Assembly: GCA_017745295.1 (NCBI GenBank)
Contig: JAGHZR010000017.1
Coordinates: 32,424 to 96,423 of the forward strand
Length of the DNA: 64,000 bases
Reading direction: 5' to 3'
DNA from: Novosphingobium sp.
GTDB lineage: Bacteria > Pseudomonadota > Alphaproteobacteria > Sphingomonadales > Sphingomonadaceae
The translations under genes were made by a program, and so were the position numbers. Positions within the stretch are counted from its first letter, which is position 1. Each line of letters begins with the position of its first letter. Shown here piece after piece: positions 62,274-64,000 of this stretch. The notes under the pieces were generated by a model. The model did no database searches. It worked only from the letters and a program-made list of their open reading frames with translations, and was not told where the DNA came from.

Positions 62274-62492
62274 CTCAGCGCAACCGACCGGTTGGCGCAA
62301 GTCCGGCGGCGTGCTAGCCGCAAGCCATGCTGACCATTAGGCAGCCAAAAACTAACGTGCAGGGCATTGGGCAACCGACTGAAATCAATTCAATATCGGC
62401 CCTATCGCTTTGAAAGAACGATGAATTCGAAATTGGCATGACTTTTCGGAGTTGGACACGGTTAGCCTGAGGCAGGCTAGCCTGGACAGCAA

Positions 62493-62512
62493 TTGTATCA
62501 CGATTTGTATCA
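62493..62512. repeat. Direct repeat TTGTATCA before the integrase gene
   Basis: TTGTATCA at 62493-62500 and 62505-62512, 12 bp apart, just upstream of the integrase fragment. A short hairpin AGCCTG-AGG-CAGGCT lies at 62464-62478. They may be integrase arm-binding sites. Confidence 0.35.
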
Positions 62513-62537
62513 TGCTTTTTGAGCTCAGGGGCCGACA

Positions 62538-63004
62538 ATGGAGTCGGTTATGGTACGCAAAATCGCGTTTACTCCCTCTTCCTTTGATGGTCTGAGCAAT
62601 GGGGCGATCAAAGATCCGATCACCCCTGGGCTTAGTCTTGAAGTGCTAAACAGCGGGAAGAAGGTCTGGCGATATTATCGCAGAGTAGCAGGTTCTGGTG
62701 AGTTAATCAGACTGCGGCTCGGATTTTACCCCACGCTCAGTATTGCCGAGGCTCGCAAAGAAGCATCCAGGTTAAACAAAAACGTAGAAACTGGCGAAGA
62801 CCCCAGGGAAGCGATCAATAAAAGCGCCGCTCGAGCCGAATGACTGTATCGCGAGCGCACGAATTATACATGACGGCAGCAAGAGAAGGCAGAGCCTCAT
62901 CATATGTTCGCAAAAATAGACCCAGAACTGTTGACCAAAAACTTAGAATATACAATTCCGAAGTAAAGCCATTCATCGGAAACAAATGCATACATGTGAT
63001 CTGA
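62538..63004 (+). pseudogene. P4-type tyrosine recombinase (integrase), frameshifted and cut short
   Basis: The first 101 codons match the DUF4102 arm-binding domain of P4-like integrases (GAIKDPITPGLSLEVL, WRYYRRVAGSG, IRLRLGFYPTLSIAEARKEA, TGEDPRE). A TGA follows at 62841, but the next frame opens with an overlapping ATG (62840) and reads 54 codons of the core-binding SAM-like domain (YVRKNRPRTVDQKLRIYNSEV, KPFIGNKCI), a one-base frameshift. The catalytic domain is absent: an IS3-family element begins at about 62996. An ATG at 62550 may be the original start. The base composition is far richer in AT than in the rest of the window. Confidence 0.75.
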
Positions 63005-63077
63005 CCCCGGAAAACTGGATCGCTTTGAGTTAGAGTTTTTCGCCGTAAACTCCCCTGGCTGGGAGGAGCGAAGGACG

Positions 63078-63344
63078 ATGAAGGCATCGAGATTCTCAGA
63101 CGCACAGAAGGCGTTCATTCTGAAGAAGGGAGCCGAAGGCATTCCCGTGGCGGACATCTGCCGCAGGGCCGGAATCAGCCAGGCGACGTACTTCAACTGG
63201 AAGAAGAAATACGACGGCATGCTGCCGCCGGACATGCGCCGGTTGAAGCAGCTCGAGGACGAGAACACGAAGCTGCGCAAGCTCGTGGCGGACCTCTCGC
63301 TCGACAAGGAGATGCTGCAGGACGCCATCCGCCGAAAACTGTGA
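63078..63344 (+). CDS. IS3-family transposase OrfA
   Basis: An 88-residue protein with a helix-turn-helix (EGIPVADICRRAGISQATYF) and a C-terminal leucine-zipper-like part (MRRLKQLEDENTKLRKLVADL), the standard layout of IS3/IS407 OrfA. It binds the terminal repeats. AAGGA precedes the ATG at 63078. Confidence 0.9.
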   Translation: MKASRFSDAQKAFILKKGAEGIPVADICRRAGISQATYFNWKKKYDGMLPPDMRRLKQLEDENTKLRKLVADLSLDKEMLQDAIRRKL

Positions 63345-64000
63345 GGCCTGCTCGTAAACGCGAGCTGGTGAACGGGATTCGCAGTGACTGGGGCGTGTCG
63401 ATCCGCCGGGCTTGCCGGGTTCTGGAAATGGACACCTCGACCTATCACTACAAATCCCGTCGCCGCAAGCAGGCCGGCATCGAAGCCCGCATCCGTGAGA
63501 TCTGCGAGACCCGCGTCCGCTATGGCTACCGGCGGGTGCACGTTCTTCTTCGCCGCGAAGGCTGAGAGATCAACATGAAGCGAACGCACAGGATTTACAA
63601 CGAGTTGGGCCTCCAGCTTCGCAACAAGACGCCCAAGCGCAGGGTGAAGGCGAAGTTGAGGGAAGACCGCTGCGCGGCCTCCCGCGTCAACGATGTGTGG
63701 GCCATGGATTTCGTCCATGACCAGCTTGCAACGGGCCGCAAGATCCGTGTCCTGACCGTGGTCGACACGTTCTCACGGTTCTCGCCGGTGCTCGATCCGC
63801 GCTTCAGCTACCGCGGCGAAGATGTCGTGCAGACCCTTGAGGTGGCCTGTGCCGTGGTCGGGTATCCCAAGACGATCCGAGTTGACCAGGGTTCTGAGTT
63901 CATCAGCCGCGATCTGGATCTGTGGGCCTACACCAACGGCGTGACGCTGGACTTCAGCAGGCCTGGAAAACCTACCGACAATGCCTTCGTGGAAAGCTTC
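63341..64000 (+). pseudogene. IS3-family transposase OrfB, in-frame stop, 3' end outside window
   Basis: The integrase-core (DDE) half of the transposase. The start is a GTG overlapping the orfA stop. After 74 codons (to VHVLLRREG) a TGA at 63563-63565 stands where relatives have TGG (REGWEIN); the frame then stays open to the window end with all catalytic residues visible: Asp in WAMDFVHD, Asp in IRVDQGSEF and Glu in AFVESF. The single nonsense change should inactivate this copy unless read through. Confidence 0.8.

Larger units (their letters stand above)
62996..64000 (+). mobile_element. IS3-family (IS407-like) insertion sequence, right part outside the window
   Basis: The left end probably starts near TGTGATCTGACCCC (62995-63008), which has the TG start and the CTGACCCC word common at IS3-family ends. 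orfA and orfB follow with a four-base GTGA overlap. The right end and target duplication are beyond the window. Confidence 0.75.

Overview
The window is a high-GC chromosomal segment from an alphaproteobacterium, most probably a sphingomonad such as Novosphingobium or a close relative. The evidence is: a D-mannonate dehydratase whose metal ligands fall one residue away from those of the structurally studied Novosphingobium aromaticivorans enzyme; xylose genes of the Caulobacter xylXB type; a TonB receptor with the N-terminal DIIVTG stretch usual in this group; and dispersed inverted repeats of a kind seen in sphingomonads. Nearly all of the DNA is coding. No rRNA, tRNA or CRISPR array was seen.

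Layout. 1-5.1 kb: a peroxiredoxin fragment, a GH28 pectinase-like enzyme, a lipoprotein cytochrome c, a secreted protein of unknown function, and an S1/P1 nuclease overlapping a TenA thiamine-salvage gene. 5.1-11.5 kb: YegD-like Hsp70 and the glycerol genes glpK, glpF, glpD and glpR, with GlpR-type operators between glpF and glpD. 11.5-18.4 kb: a four-gene operon (5-oxoprolinase/hydantoinase, DUF969, DUF979, DUF2891) divergent from a MarR-like gene. 18.4-21.5 kb: a CDP-alcohol phosphotransferase preceded by an unlisted 40-codon ORF, a TauE/SafE permease, and a RimK-like ATP-grasp ligase with a membrane tail. 21.8-24.0 kb: cstA-ybdD.

24.2-48.8 kb is the centrepiece, a glucuronoxylan utilisation locus. 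It encodes extracytoplasmic enzymes (GH43, deacetylase, SGNH esterase, GH3, GH67 alpha-glucuronidase, GH35-like), a TonB receptor, a hexuronate branch (exuT-like, uxaC, uxuB, manD), a pentose branch of Weimberg type (xylX, xylB, a lactonase, a sugar porter) and a LacI-family regulator. Seven copies of one 14-bp palindrome (about TGNTAGCGSTAYCW) lie in front of five transcription starts spread over 24 kb, including the regulator's own promoter. This strongly suggests a single local regulon. xylD, xylA, kdgK and eda are not in the window.

48.9-62.2 kb: a GlgC-like nucleotidyltransferase with a GH130 phosphorylase, an MscS channel, fructose-1,6-bisphosphatase, a MarR gene divergent from a three-part EmrAB/OprM-type efflux system, a chemoreceptor with almost no periplasmic domain, and an APC amino-acid permease. 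62.2-64.0 kb: an AT-richer accessory edge with a frameshifted P4-type integrase, cut by an IS3-family (IS407-like) element whose orfB carries an in-frame stop. The element runs off the window.
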